From Coffea arabica (lineage: Eukaryota; Streptophyta; Magnoliopsida; Gentianales; Rubiaceae): 64,000 nt of DNA. The DNA is taken from assembly GCF_036785885.1 (NCBI RefSeq), contig NC_092329.1, positions 8,742,001-8,806,000 of the forward strand, given 5' to 3'. Position numbers and translations under genes: made by a program. The first letter of the stretch is position 1, and the number at the start of each line of letters is the position of its first letter. The notes beneath the pieces are model-generated. The model searched no databases, was not told the origin of the DNA, and was given only the letters and a program-made list of their open reading frames with translations. Shown here in pieces: positions 11,099 to 23,149 of this stretch.

Positions 11099-13440
11099 TG
11101 TATTCCTTGTCGAACCAGTCCTCTTAGGATTTGACAATTGCACGCTACAAAACGCTGGGTGCAATGTTTGTAAACTGCAGGACACGTCATGACCTGTTCA
11201 GTAATCCATTTGACATTCTAATTTTCAATCTGATATCGATCTGAAGAAGAAACTGAACGGCTGCTTCGTCACCTCTGTGCAACATTGAGTATTTTAAGAT
11301 GAAATCGTATTCTTTCTTCTTTTTTTTTTTTTTTTGGGTAGGAAAAAGAAAGAAGATATTAAATTGTGGAACAAGTCAGAAGTCAACCCTCAATTTAGGC
11401 AATAAAATGTGGTAAATGCATACTTGGTGTTAGTTCTTTCGGAAAAAAAAAAAAAAAGTTATCCACTGCTTGATGTGATACATTAGATTAGAGATGCATC
11501 CAATGTATCATGTGCTGAAATTTTTTTTTTTTTTTTGCCCTTTTTTAAATCTTTGGAGCCGAGGCAACTCAGGCAAGGGGTCATTGACATAAAATGGCAA
11601 TCCTATGCTTTTGCAGCATTTGATATTTAAATCAATAATATGCCTGTGTTTCTTAATAAATTTACAAAACTTCCTTCAAGAAAAAGAGATTTCCAAAACC
11701 AATTGACAGTAGAGTTTCTCATGTTCGACTCTGGCCAGGTTTACGTGGTTCGATCAGCCTTATTTGGATTGTGATTTTTTATAAAAAAATTTTAAAAATA
11801 GCAATTCAAACGGGATACAATTAGGCAATTCAAATTGGATATGATTAAGATCTGAACTTATAGAGGTAGTATCTGTTTTCAAAAATAATTAATAATGTAC
11901 TCTACTAGTACTATCACTGGTCAATGACAATTTTTTTTTTTAATGTTTTGCTTCATTTAACAAAAATTTAGACCATTAAATTCAAAATTCTAGCTCAGCA
12001 TGGGTGATTTGTGATCCGAAACCACCTAGACGTAATGTTAGCGCTGACCTGTTGACATGGTGGAGCTATCCGACACACGCAATTCACAAATGGGTTGTGG
12101 GCGCGAGTCACCCTAGTGGTCGTGGTTGCGTCAGGGAAGCGACCCAATAAATAAGGAGTACAAATTTCTATACATCATTTTCCTTTCCCCAAAATTGTGA
12201 TGATCATAATTAGGATCACTATTTCCAAAAAGAAATGGTATAATCAATATCGCAACGATGTGTTTGTGTGTGTGTGTGTGTGTTTTTTTTTCATCATTTA
12301 GAAAATTTTGAAGATAATACTGCACATTTTTAAAGATTATACTGTAAATTTTTTTTTGTACATTTGATGGATGTGAGTTAAAAATATGATTAAAAAATAA
12401 AAAAAAATTAGAAAGACATATTTATGATGTAAGCAAAAAAATTTCTAAATAATGAGATATCCAAATACAATCGATCTTTTACAGGAAAATTCATAAAGTG
12501 AAGAATTTACATAGATAGAACATGATCGTATTTGGAATTATCAAATGAAGAAAAAGTTGGAAAACTAATATGAGAAGGAATTTGCTAAGGGGTGCTTAAT
12601 AGGCTCATTAGTACATTTGAATTATGTCTAACTTATCATGTATGTACACATTAACGTTTTATTGTACTTTGCATTCATACACTTTTGAAATGCATTCATA
12701 CACTTTTCTAACAATAGGTATCTATTAATGTCCATTAGATATCTGTTAGCCAAAATAAAAACAATTATTAATCAATACCGGCTCAATTCTGCATTTAAGA
12801 TAGACTTTTGTTCAGTTAAGAAAACATATATTTTTAACTTGTGTTAAATAAACAATTTTGTAGGCATATCTTATATATAAGTCATCTTTCAAATGCGCGC
12901 ACACAAATTTATAAGTCCCAGAAACTTTCTCCATTTAATTTCACTTTTTAAAAACCAAAAATGCGCACAACAGATATTGAAGGTTCGTGGCCAAAATTTG
13001 ATCAAAACAAATTGTAAGGTTCAAATTATATCTTATACATCATTTTTCATATTACATGTGAAGGTTATAAAATTTTGTTCTATAATTACATATTATTAAA
13101 AATTAGTTATATTGTATGCATATAAAATTATTTATCGTGCTTTTTACACAAAATCGATCGAACGATTTGTCAGAAAACTGTTCTGGCCCCTCGTCCTCCG
13201 TCACGCGGTTCTGTAAGAAAAGGACAATGTATAATTTGAAGGATAACGCAGAAAGATAGGATAACAGCGACGGCCCCGTGACGGTGGAGGGAGGGATGGA
13301 GCAAGAGACGCGTGCAACTGGATGACCTTTTATCGACCATCTTTTGATCTATTCCTCTTCTTCGGGCACATCTTCCAATTTGGAGCATACCTAATTTATT
13401 TCTTCCCTATCAACAGCTCAACTTTTTCATTTTAGATTTT
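11096..13440. other. Intergenic DNA with decayed repeats, no gene seen
   Basis: Homopolymer tracts of A or T, a short (TG)n run near 12259-12281, and a MITE-like pair of ends near 11764-11813 (TTTGGATTGTGA and GCAATTCAAACGG) are the only structure. No coding-like frame was found on either strand. Confidence 0.5.
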
Positions 13441-13460
13441 CTTTTTCTTTTGTGGGTTTG

Positions 13461-13609
13461 ATTACCATCAGACCAGACGGGTGCACCACACACCCGTATG
13501 AATTTAGAACAAATCTCATATTGAGGGACATTAATGGGAGGCAAGGTTTGAACCCTTGACCTCCCACCCCACAATTAATGTGGTGGCTAACTCCACTAAA
13601 GGAAGTTGG
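13461..13609 (-). mobile_element. tRNA-derived SINE, minus strand
   Basis: Read on the minus strand it has an A-box-like TAGTGGAGTTAGCC and a B box GGTTCAAACCT about 50 bases later, then a body ending near GATGGTAAT. It is bounded by the exact 13-base direct repeat TTTTGTGGGTTTG at 13448-13460 and 13610-13622. The Pol III boxes plus TSD identify a SINE. It belongs to a different family from the 836-932 element. Confidence 0.8.
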
Positions 13610-14064
13610 TTTTGTGGGTTTGGTTAGTTTTGCTAAAAAATTGTTGTTATTATCTCTTAACACACTTTTGTCAGCCATGGAGGTGCTTGGTTAATTGGGC
13701 TATGGACAATTACCTGTAACCCCTTTTTTTTGGGTACAAATATAACTTGGGCTAATAGGAAAAGACAAAGAAAAAGGTCAACTTGACCAAATCATAACCT
13801 CTTTCTCTTATATAGGGTTTGACAAAATGTTCATGGACATTGATTACGAGAGATTTTAAGCGTTAATTTTCTAAAAAAAAGGTTCAATTTAAATAAAAAT
13901 ATTAAAAAAAGATAATAAGTTTAAGTGTGTAAGCAAAAAGTAAAATAGATTTAAATTGGGTATATCAAACACTGTCTAGTGAAAACTTGTTAGACAAATT
14001 CAAGAATACTAAGAATTTCACGCTTCACATATGTTACACAAATACCTGCTCACATTAATAAAAG

Positions 14065-15210
14065 GCTGAATATCTTTTGAAATATGGTAAATATAGTATC
14101 TACTTTTGACTATCAAACTATTTTTCGTCTCAATTTAGCCATTCAACTAATTAATCAGTATAGTCGTGGTCATTTTGTTGGATTTCGTTCTTAATTTATA
14201 AAATAAATTAAACACGTGCAAATTACGTGTCAAATTTTAAGGTAAATATGTCCACTAATCTTCTCAATCCAAACCTAAAATCTCCTATGGCCACTAAATT
14301 ATTTCACTCGTATACTTTTGGCCACTCAAATGTTTTTTTTTTACTTTAATATAGTTACTGAACTCTTAAATCGGTATACTAGTGGTCATTCTATCAAATG
14401 TTTTTATTAATGCTAACGGAGTGAGCTCTATGTGCATTTCACATACCAAAAATAAGAACAATATCATAAGATCAATTTTTAAAATTTTTTCCATCTAGAG
14501 TTTTAGATTTCTTAAATAACAAAAATGAAAATGAGAATCTTCAATAGTTGCTTTAACATATTGTAATTTATAACTTTTGACAAAAAATCTAAATGATATG
14601 CTCAAGTTCTTGTGAATTATTTGCAAGAACTCTGAAATTATATGAAAATAGTAGATCTAATAACAAATTTTGAATGAAAGCTTACTAATATATTATTTTG
14701 GTGAGTTGAGTGGCCAACTTGAACGAAAGATCACTAAGAATATATTGTTTGTATAGTTTAATGACTATTTAAGATTTTTGTCTCATCTATTTGGACGAAT
14801 TTACCTATAGTTTTTGGTGTGTGCATTGCATATGCAATTCATTCCTATAGGTTTAACACCGAATTTGGACAGAATGGCCACTAATATACACATTTGTGAG
14901 TTGAGTGGCCATTTTGAATCAGAAAATAATTGAGCAATTAAAAGTGTACTATCAGAACAATTCAGTGGCCGCTAACATTTTTTGTCTTTGAATCAAGAAG
15001 TTCAGTAGATATATTTACCGTTAGGTTTTGACAAGTGATTTACACGTACTAGGTTTATTTTATAGATTAAAAGCAATATCTGACAAAATGATCTTGGATA
15101 TATTGATTAGTTAGTTGAGTGGTTGAATTACGATAAAAAATAATTTGATGGTAAAAAATACATGTAGAAAATAGTTCAATTATGGCTGAAATTTTTTGCC
15201 TGGTAAATAT
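14065..15210. mobile_element. Long-TIR, MULE-like non-autonomous DNA element
   Basis: The outer ~200 bases on each side are imperfect inverted repeats. The left arm reads TCAACTAATTAATCAGTATA, ATTTTGTTGGATTTCGTTCT and ACACGTGCAAATTACGTGTC. The right arm, reverse-complemented, gives the same words in the same order (TCAACTAACTAATCAATATA, ATTTTGTCAGATATTGC, ACGTGTAAATCACTTGTC). A second inner inverted pair lies around the GTGGCCA motifs. No transposase frame remains. Exact ends and target-site duplication were not resolved, so the coordinates are approximate. Confidence 0.6.
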
Positions 15211-15799
15211 AATGGGTGGTACATTATGCTAATAGGTATGGTTGTCATTTTCAGAATCAAGTTCCCTTAATCTCTTAACTACTAAAGACCATTTTTTGCT
15301 TTGGCGTTATTGAGGGGAACGTGACGGGAAATATACCGATAAAGGGAATAGTTAAGACAGCCAAAGGAATGATACTACAGGACATGGGACGGTAGTGGGG
15401 AACACTGCTGGAAAACGTTAAGGTCCTCCTGGATATAATTTCGTGACGTTGATATATGAAACTGCAAGCTACTACACTTGCCACTCAGTGCAGTTGGGAT
15501 GGTATGGAATCCATGCCTGGGGGATAGGAATAGGGCCTGCCTTGAATTGGACATCATAACATCTTAGAAAAGACTCTAAGTAAAATTTCCCCATAAAGAT
15601 CCAATACCCTCTTTAAAAAACCAATTTTTGTTTACCATGCATACCAATTTCCACCCCCCCCCTCCCCACTTCCCGGAAAAAAGCACACAAGATGAATCTT
15701 GAATCTTGTACATACAATTTTTTTCATTAAAGATTTGATTAATTGCCAATTGTCATTTATTTATTAACAACTCGAATCCGAGGACCATTTGGTCGCAAG

Positions 15800-16844
15800 T
15801 AGGCATGTCAATAGGTAGGGTCTAGTTTGGATCCTTTTGATCCAGATCCAAACCCATTTAATTTAGTTAGATCCAGACCCAAATCCAAACCCTTTTGAGT
15901 CTGAAAGAGTAAGTTCATACTCAGACCCTTATGGATTTGGGTATCCATGGGTATTTTCTGAACATACTAAAACAAAATTATATTTAAAATATATAGAGTT
16001 CATAAATAATATAAATACCATCCAATTTTTGTTTACAAATAATAAAATTAACATTCGACAAGTTGAATGCAATACTGTGAACTCAAAGAAAGAATTATTA
16101 TTGACTACTTCTATATATTTTCAAAGATTTAATTGCATCCATATCCAATATTTCATTTGTTTGCCTTTATCTTTTTTCCTTTTCTTAAAAAAGTTTGTAC
16201 AAATTACAATGACAACTAGGATTAGTTTTTAAAAAAGAAAACAACCATAACATATATAAATATTTTATCTTATTAAAAAAATGTAATTTTGTACCTCTTT
16301 TTCTTATTTAAACATCAATGTTGGTAGATGTCTCGCAATCCAGCACTAAAATAGTGAATGAGATAAAAGTCATTTAATTAAGGACAGATGACAAATAAAT
16401 AATAGAATAAGAAGATTTACAAACACTTATTCATTTTTTCTTTGATTTAATCCAATCATCAGTAGTCACTAATATTTCAACCATATCTAGAAGCAATTTG
16501 GCACGAGTCTCATCAATCACCCAATCACCAACACTAAATGCAGATTCTGATGCCATAAAATCTTACTGTATTCAAGCCAATAGCTATAAAATATTAGATT
16601 ATTTTATAAATTTACTAATATATATTATTTAATTAAATATATATGAGTCTGGGTAAGGTCTGGTATGGGTCTGGATTTAAATATGGATTCTAGAAAACCA
16701 AACCCTACCTAGACTCACGACTCTCTCACAGGGTCTGGGTCTGGGTCTGGGTAGGTTTGAATTTGAGAAATTAAATCCAAACCCTACCTAAATATAATGG
16801 GTTTGGATTGAATTTGGGTAAGACCCGATCCATTGATATGCGTA
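15800..16844. mobile_element. Non-autonomous hAT element with 8-bp TSD
   Basis: It begins TAGGCATGTCAATAGG and ends CCATTGATATGCGTA, inverted repeats of the hAT type. The flanks are GTCGCAAG (15792-15799) and GTCGCAGG (16845-16852), an 8-bp duplication with one mismatch, as expected for hAT. Subterminal regions are full of GGGTCTGG/CCAGACCC-type words in both orientations. The core keeps the transposase C-terminus described separately. At 1045 bp it cannot encode a whole transposase. Confidence 0.8.
16431..16556 (-). pseudogene. hAT transposase C-terminal dimerisation-domain remnant
   Basis: On the minus strand 41 codons read MASESAFSVGDWVIDETRAK and then LLLDMVEILVTTDDWIKSKK, followed by TGA. 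The ASESAFS(V/T)G...R..L....VE.L....DW pattern is the end of the hAT dimerisation region in plant hAT transposases. The rest of the transposase is absent, so this is a relic. It lies within, and explains, the hAT-type ends at 15800 and 16844. Confidence 0.8.
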
Positions 16845-16852
16845 GTCGCAGG

Positions 16853-18451
16853 TGAAGGTCTTACCAAATAAGTTACATTTCATTGTCAATGTATTTGGTT
16901 ATAAGTCTAGAAAAATGTTATGGTGTCGGCAAAGTTCAATGCTTGTGGGAAAGGGCAGATGGAGGCTTGGGCCATGATAGAGGAAGAAAGCATGGAGTTA
17001 GCATCCAAAGTGCATCAAGGAATTTTTCAAACAATGAAACACTAGACTAGATCCAAATTCCATTCCACAGTCTAATTAATTAATAACTTTAGCTGCTAAA
17101 TCAGTGATTCCAAACTGACATGTGGTTTAACATGGGCATGACTACTTTGAGTAATTTTAATCATTGGAAAGAACAATGAATTTGCAACCTGGTCTCTTTC
17201 ATTGATTTTCTTACCTTTCTAGACTAGTTTCATGGATGCATCCTCCCTCTAATGAAGCTTCCCCAGGAGGATAACTACTCATGGGAGCTCAAAAAATGTT
17301 ACCAGGAGGCACATGCGGGGGAGAGATGAGAACTGCGAAGGCTTACCTACCCAATCTAATAAACTATGATTGGTCATTAGTGAGTTCTTAGTTCCCGTCA
17401 AATGCTGCAAGACTTCAACTAGAATGACTTTCTGTTTCTAGTCTAGAGTGTGAACTCATTAAGGTCCGATATTTTGCTCCGTGATCCCTGCATCAATTGA
17501 ACTTGCGGACTGTCAATACTAGGATTTAAAAAAAATGGTTCAACAATGAGTTTGACATTCACACTCTACTCATAAAAAACCTTTTTTTTTCTTTTATAAG
17601 TGAAAAATTTTGAATTCAGAGTCTCTTATTTGTAATTTCTCTAATCTTACCATCCAATTTAACCCTTTTTCTGCACATTAAAAAAGATGAAACTGAGGTA
17701 AAAGGTAATTAATGATCTAATTTAAATGTCAACATGCAGGTGTAATAAAGGTTCGAATAACTTTTATCTTCAACTGTGTGTACTGCTTGGGGGGGGGGGG
17801 GGGAGGGTTTGGTTGGGATAGTGGGGGAAGTACCACTAAATCAATGGAAATAGACCATTGTTCCTCTATCGAGTATATGTCCAAATATAGTTCCCGTATC
17901 CAGTACATGTTGACGCTACTAGTGTTCCTATGGAACCATTTGCTGTTTAAGGATTGATAGTTTCTTGTGCAAATGGATTCCTAGGGTTGCGGCTGAAGTT
18001 GGCAACTTTTGTAAAAAAATACTACTAATTAATTAGAAACTGTACGGAGCATATCCCCCTATTTTTTATGTCAGTTCATGATTAGACGATATCAAGCAAC
18101 GCAAATTTCTTTTTCTTCGTAATAATAACGATTGTTTGTTTTACATGGGTCACATTCAAGAATTATACATAGGGCCATGGTTTAGGCTATTTCATCTGAC
18201 ATGATGTATTTTAGGCCCAAACCCATGCATTGTATACCGGAGAATAGCACTTGCAAATGGCTTATAGCAAGTTGCAAATTCGGGATCGAAAGGGATGCCA
18301 TGTAGCATCCTTGTTCTAGAGTAGAAAAAGCAGACTTCAGGTGCAGAGCACATGCCCACTTAGAATTTCAAGAACAATTGAGTGAAAATCATTCTTTCGC
18401 ATAAAATCGATGGAAGGGGCCAAAGTAGAGTATATGCATACTTATGTATAT
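16853..18451. other. Intergenic DNA, G-run near 17790, no gene seen
   Basis: A run of 15 or more G followed by AGGGTTTGGTTGGG at 17789-17816 resembles the G-rich 5' part of the SINE at 836. No A tail or target duplication is visible, so it may be only a fragment. No coding-like frame was found. Confidence 0.5.
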
Positions 18452-18460
18452 TACTAAATA

Positions 18461-19524
18461 GGGTTATTATCACTTTACCCCTTAACGTTTGGTGTTACTA
18501 TCAATTTCCTCCTTAACATTAATATTATCTTTTAGTCACTTTACCCCCAAAACTAACGGTCAAACTTAACGGAGTTTGTTAATTAAAGTGAAAAGACATG
18601 TTTAACCCTTAAAATTATTATTACTTTACCTCCATAAAATATAGTCTCATTATCAATTTACCCCTAGAGTTATTTTTTAGGCAATTTATTCTACCATTAA
18701 ACCAACTTAGCAAGTTAAAAAATTTTAGAGGAAAATACCCTCCTCTTTGCATAATAAAAATAATAAAAAATTTAGAGTGACTCTTCTCCTTTTTAGTATC
18801 AAGAAAAAAAGTCAAAGTATTAATTTCTTTCTTCTTGACAATCTTATTAATATTGAAAAAAAATAGAAAGATGGAGAGGGGGAGGGGGAGAGCGAGAGCG
18901 AGAGCTCAATTCTTTTTTTAAAAATTACAAATAAGAAAGAATAAATTAATTTTATTATTTTAAAATTATTTCACTTTTTTGTTTACCACCAAATTCCAAT
19001 TCTCATTCCGACAATCTTAAAGTAATACGATAATGTTAGACTTTTCTTATTTTCTTTTTTTGCAAAATCTAATTTTTTGTCTCTTTCTTTCCTATCTCTT
19101 TTTCTTTTCCTAGTATTAATAAATGTGAAAAAGGAAATTTGAGAAAACCCTTTTATTTTTATATTTTTCAATCTCTTAAAGTGAAAAAAAAAATAAAGAA
19201 TAATCATTCCGACTTTTTTATTTCTAATTATATATAAAAAGGGTAAATATATTTAAAATTTTTGGACCATACTAATTAGATTAATGATGAAGTAAAATGC
19301 CTAGAAAATAATGTAAGGAACTAAAGTGATTGTATCACTATAATCCAAACGAATAAAGTGATAATAACAATGTAGTAATGCTATAAAATAAAAGGGTATT
19401 TTTGTCCAAAATTTCTTAACATGTTGAGTTGAATTACTTATGGGGGTAAAGTGACTAAAAGATAATATTAGGAGGTAAACTGATAATAGTAATATAATTT
19501 AAGGGGGTAAAGTGATAATAATCC
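18461..19524. mobile_element. TIR element T1 (MULE-like), 1064 bp
   Basis: The left end is GGGTTATTATCACTTTACCC and the right end, reverse-complemented, is GGATTATTATCACTTTACCC. The inverted match continues through TTTTAGTCACTTTACCCC, roughly 90 bases. The flanks TACTAAATA (18452-18460) and AACTAAATA (19525-19533) make a 9-bp duplication with one mismatch, the length typical of Mutator-like elements. There is no transposase frame. The copy at 28101-29131 is the same element in the same orientation. Confidence 0.75.
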
Positions 19525-20124
19525 AACTAAATATAAGAGTAAACCTTAATCCTATCACTAAATACTAATTAGTTAACTTAACTATAACTATACTTGGAAG
19601 TACAATTTTAATGGAACTTGATACGTTGGAGTTTAGCTTAACAATTAAATTTGAAGTTCTTGTTTATTTCAATGTTGTTTAAGAATTGAGATTATGAGTT
19701 AGGACTTGGGATTATGAACCTTCTATTTTTTCTTTTTTTTTTGCATATCATGCTTGTTTGAGTTGATTGAACATTATTAGAAAAACATACAGGATATTAT
19801 TCTGTCACAACAATTTTTTAGAGAAAATTAAAATATTTTAACTCACTAATGATATTTCGCGTTTCGGATATTACTGAATTACCGGTTCTCCGAATCAATT
19901 TATCAAACTAAGGTTTGGACGGTAATTAGATATTAGTCTTAAAAAAATCAATTTTCAAATTATCAAGTTTTTTTTTATCGAATTCCCAATTATCAATGTG
20001 CAATGGCAAGAATAACAATGTGCAAAAAATATTAGCAAGCAACTTGTGAAACTATTGGGATGCCACGTGGCAATCAAGGATGCAAATCACTAAAGCTCGC
20101 TTCCTTCTTGTATACATGGTATGG

Positions 20125-20274
20125 AAACGATGCTTACAAATCTCTGAAACAGGGATTCTAATAGTCTGTCAAAAGAAAGGAACAACAACCGTTTGAAAGT
20201 TTGAGAACCATTTAATTGTTTCCAAAAAATATAAGTTACATTAATATTAGATAGAATGCTAGCATAATATTTAC
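20125..20274 (-). pseudogene. Captured fragment of HEMA (intron 2 / exon 3 junction)
   Basis: Reverse-complemented, these 150 bases match 32055-32203 of the HEMA gene with about six substitutions and one extra T, counted by eye (roughly 95% identity). The fragment spans about 108 bases of intron 2, the acceptor TTTTGACAG, and 41 bases of exon 3 (through CAGAGATTTGTAAGCATCGT). The match stops sharply on both sides. Because it includes intron, it was copied from DNA, not mRNA. It lies 17 bases left of a Helitron-like hairpin. It cannot make a functional product. Confidence 0.9.
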
Positions 20275-20290
20275 AGACTACCATGGTTCT

Positions 20291-20320
20291 GGCCGCGCTA
20301 TGCAGCGGCCTACCCACTGG
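20291..20320 (+). mobile_element. Helitron-like 3' terminus
   Basis: GGCCGC-GCTATGCA-GCGGCC forms a perfect 6-bp GC stem. It is followed by TACCCACTGG and then T. Helitrons end in CTRR preceded by a GC-rich hairpin about ten bases upstream, and insert before a T. CTGG fits CTRR, and the spacing of ten bases from hairpin to end fits. If correct, the element runs leftward from 20320 and contains the HEMA fragment. The 5' TC end was not located, so the element is not delimited. Confidence 0.45.
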
Positions 20321-20680
20321 TATGAACAGCTTAATCCGTAACAATGAGGATAATTTCCTAAAACATCATCATGTATATATAGGCTCAAGAGATAAATACT
20401 ATGCAAATCACAATAATACATTACATAAACTCAATCATTCATGTTTTAGTAGAATAGATACTTGGATGCCAGCCACAGTTACATATTAGGAGACTTAAAT
20501 AAGCTTCATTGCCTAATGAAGTACAACATTGATGGTTAAACTATTACTAAGTATATTACGATCCATTACTTTTTAAGTCAAAAGAATAATGGATCATAAT
20601 ATAATTCAAAAGATATTGTCTAAGCAATGGAGGAAAGGCAATGAACAAAAGATTTAACAAAAGTACAGAAATAGGCCATA

Positions 20681-20932
20681 TTAGTCTTCCTTTGCTTTAG
20701 CTTTCTTGGTTGGACTGTCTTTGATATTTGCAGGTGGACCATACAGTTTTGCAAGTTCTTTGGCAAACTCTTCAGGAGCCTTTGTTGGATGTTTAGCATG
20801 TGTGTCTGCTGGTAAATCTTCTGGAAACTCAAGGCTTCGTTTTGCTCCACTGGTTGCAGATGTCTGGCTGTCTTTGTAAGAACTGGCTCCAGCAATTTCT
20901 TCAAGTACCAACTTTGTGCTTGGTGTGAACAA
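20681..20932 (-). pseudogene. Possible replication-protein-A-like C-terminal remnant
   Basis: On the minus strand the frame reads FTPSTKLVLEEIAGASSY, then KRSLEFPEDLPADTHAKHPT, and ends KKAKAKED before TAG. The frame stays open upstream (NVGKKQKDKLKYADLNKLQL) to about 20985. A lysine-rich tail after a KRSLE motif is reminiscent of the RPA1-like proteins of plants, including those carried by Helitrons. The family assignment is from memory of composition and is weak. No upstream exons were recognised, so it is probably a fragment. Confidence 0.3.
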
Positions 20933-20985
20933 TTGAAGCTTATTTAAGTCAGCATATTTAAGTTTGTCTTTTTGTTTCTTTCCAA

Positions 20986-22480
20986 CATTCTTAGATCAGG
21001 GGAATCATCAAACATTTCATCTATCAATCTAAAACCTGTACTAAATTTTCTTTTTTTTTTCATTTTGAAACACAAAAAATCAAAATCTAATTTGACTATA
21101 AACAAAGCAAAATGCTAATCCAAAGGCACACAAAATGACAGAATCAAAGCATCCTAAAATAGCTAAAACTAAGTAATAGATATAAAATGACAACCTTAAT
21201 AAGCCAAAGGACAATGATACTAAATGATGTAATTATTGAATAGATAAGCAGCTAACAGCATCATGCAACATTTGAAATAAAAAACAGAGGGAAAAGTAAA
21301 CTATCATAGCATAACATCAAACACATTGCATTCCTTAATTAAGAGAAAGCAATAAACAGAGGCAACAACAGTGAAAAAAAAACTTGCAGTTCAAAATAGA
21401 AGGTGATAAAATAGAAACATACCTATATTTTCTTTGCTCGCCTGAATGTTGGCAAAAGTCCGGCAGCATTTGAAAATAATATAAAAACAGAGAAAAAAAG
21501 TAAACGTAAGCTAATCGAAAAAATAGCATCATAATTATTCTTTTATTTATAATATCAAACACATGGCAGTCTTTAATTAACGGAAGGTAAGAACATGGCA
21601 ATAAATATAAATAATAAATAAACAGAAGGTAAGAACATTCATCAAACTAAAAAATTGCAACTTAATATGCTGACTGAAAAATTGACAGAAACTAAAATTA
21701 GTTGCTCAAACTAAAATTTGCAGCTCAGTCATCAAACTAAAACTAAAAAATTGCAGCTCGAAATAGAAGGAAAGAGAATATGAATTACCTAGATTTTCTT
21801 TGCTCGTCTGCTGAATACCGGCAAAACTGGGAAACAGAGGTATATATAGAGCTGGAAATAGTAAGTTCTGAAAGCTATAGCATAGATGATAAGGCGGTAG
21901 AACAGCCATCCCTAAAATGAGCTAATTTTGGGAAAAAAGAGATTTGAGTGAGCTGTTTTTTGGGGAAAAAGAAGAATTCACGCGAATGTGGATGATTTTT
22001 TGAGAGGTAATCGAAAGGAAGTACAATTAGTTGGTGGAAGTACAATTAGTTGCTCGAGGAATTGACAGAAAATTAAAGATTTTGCAGGCTTCTAGATTTG
22101 GGGGGAAAAAATTTTACTGACCTAATTTTTGGGGCAGGACAAAAATTCACGTGCGTGTGGAGGATTTTGTGGGTTGCAATCAAAAGGAAGGACAATTGGT
22201 TGTTGAAGGAATTGGTAGAAAACTGAAAATTTTGCAGGCTGATTCGACGGGAAGAAAGCGGCTATTTGAGAGAAAGAAAGAGGCTATTCGACGGGAAAAA
22301 AGGGAAAGGGCAAAAGGGGGAAGGAAATTCTGGTAAATGAAGAAGAAGGAAGCTCGATGACTAATAAGACCATTAAGCTACTGTTGACTAACTTACATCA
22401 TGAGTCATCAGTCATACTAATCATGCTAACAGGCAGGAACATTACTTCTAACGGGTATGACTGCATTAATTTGTATAATT
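20986..22480. repeat. Region of diverged internal duplications, no gene seen
   Basis: Two blocks share TTTTCTTTGCTCGYCTG (near 21429 and 21793) within similar surroundings of TTGCAGYTC and AAATAGAAGG. Two further blocks share GATTTT...AATCRAAAGGAAG(G/T)ACAATT and AAAATTTTGCAGGCT/AAAGATTTTGCAGGCT (near 21990-22090 and 22160-22240). These are short old duplications. No conserved protein was recognised. Confidence 0.45.
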
Positions 22481-22489
22481 ATATAATTA

Positions 22490-23146
22490 ATAATATAATG
22501 TAATTCAAAACAGCCCATGTGATAAAAAAATCCACAAATAGTCTACAATTATTGCATTTGACCAGAAAATTATCAAAGAGATATTTTCAAATATACAAAA
22601 ATAACACTAAATAGTTAGCAACTATTTAATGAGCTAGTTTTCATAAAAAGATTCAATTGACCTTTCAAACCAATCAAAAGGAACAAATAAAAATAATTAT
22701 ATAATGTAATTCAAAACAACCCATGTGATAAAAAAACCCACAAATAGTCTACAATTATTTGCATTTGACCAGAAAATTATAAAAGAGATATTTTCAAATA
22801 TACAAAAATAACACTAAATAGTTAGCAACTATTTAATGAGCTAGTTTTGATAAAAATATTTAATTGACCTTTCAAATCAATTAAAAACCAATCAGAATGA
22901 ACAAATGAAAATAATTATATAATGTATTATATAATGTAATTCAAAACAACCCATGTGATAAAAAGGTCCAAATAGTCTACAATTATTTACATCTGACCAG
23001 AAAATTATAAAAGATATATTTTCAAATATACAAAAATAACCCTAAATAGTTAGCAACTATTTAATGAGGTAGTTTTCATAAAAGGATTCAATTGACCTTT
23101 CAAACCAATTAAAAACAAAACAAAATGAACAAATAAAAATAATTAA
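22490..23146. repeat. Three-copy tandem repeat, ~206-230 bp unit
   Basis: The unit starts near TAATTCAAAACARCCCATGT at 22501, 22707 and 22937. Each copy continues through AGTCTACAATTATT, TTTCAAATATACAAAAATAA and GTTAGCAACTATTTAATGA to TTCAATTGACCTTTCAAA. Copies differ by scattered substitutions and a 24-base length difference. It has no coding frame. Such minisatellites often sit in Helitrons or MULEs, but no element boundary was tied to it. Confidence 0.85.
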
Positions 23147-23149
23147 ACC

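Noticed and set aside
17789..17835. Another full SINE copy at the G-run
   Set aside because: The G-rich segment resembles the SINE at 836, but no B box, A tail or target duplication follows.
22490..23146. CRISPR-like array
   Set aside because: Units are long (206-230 bp), contiguous and without short unique spacers, and the DNA is from a plant nucleus.
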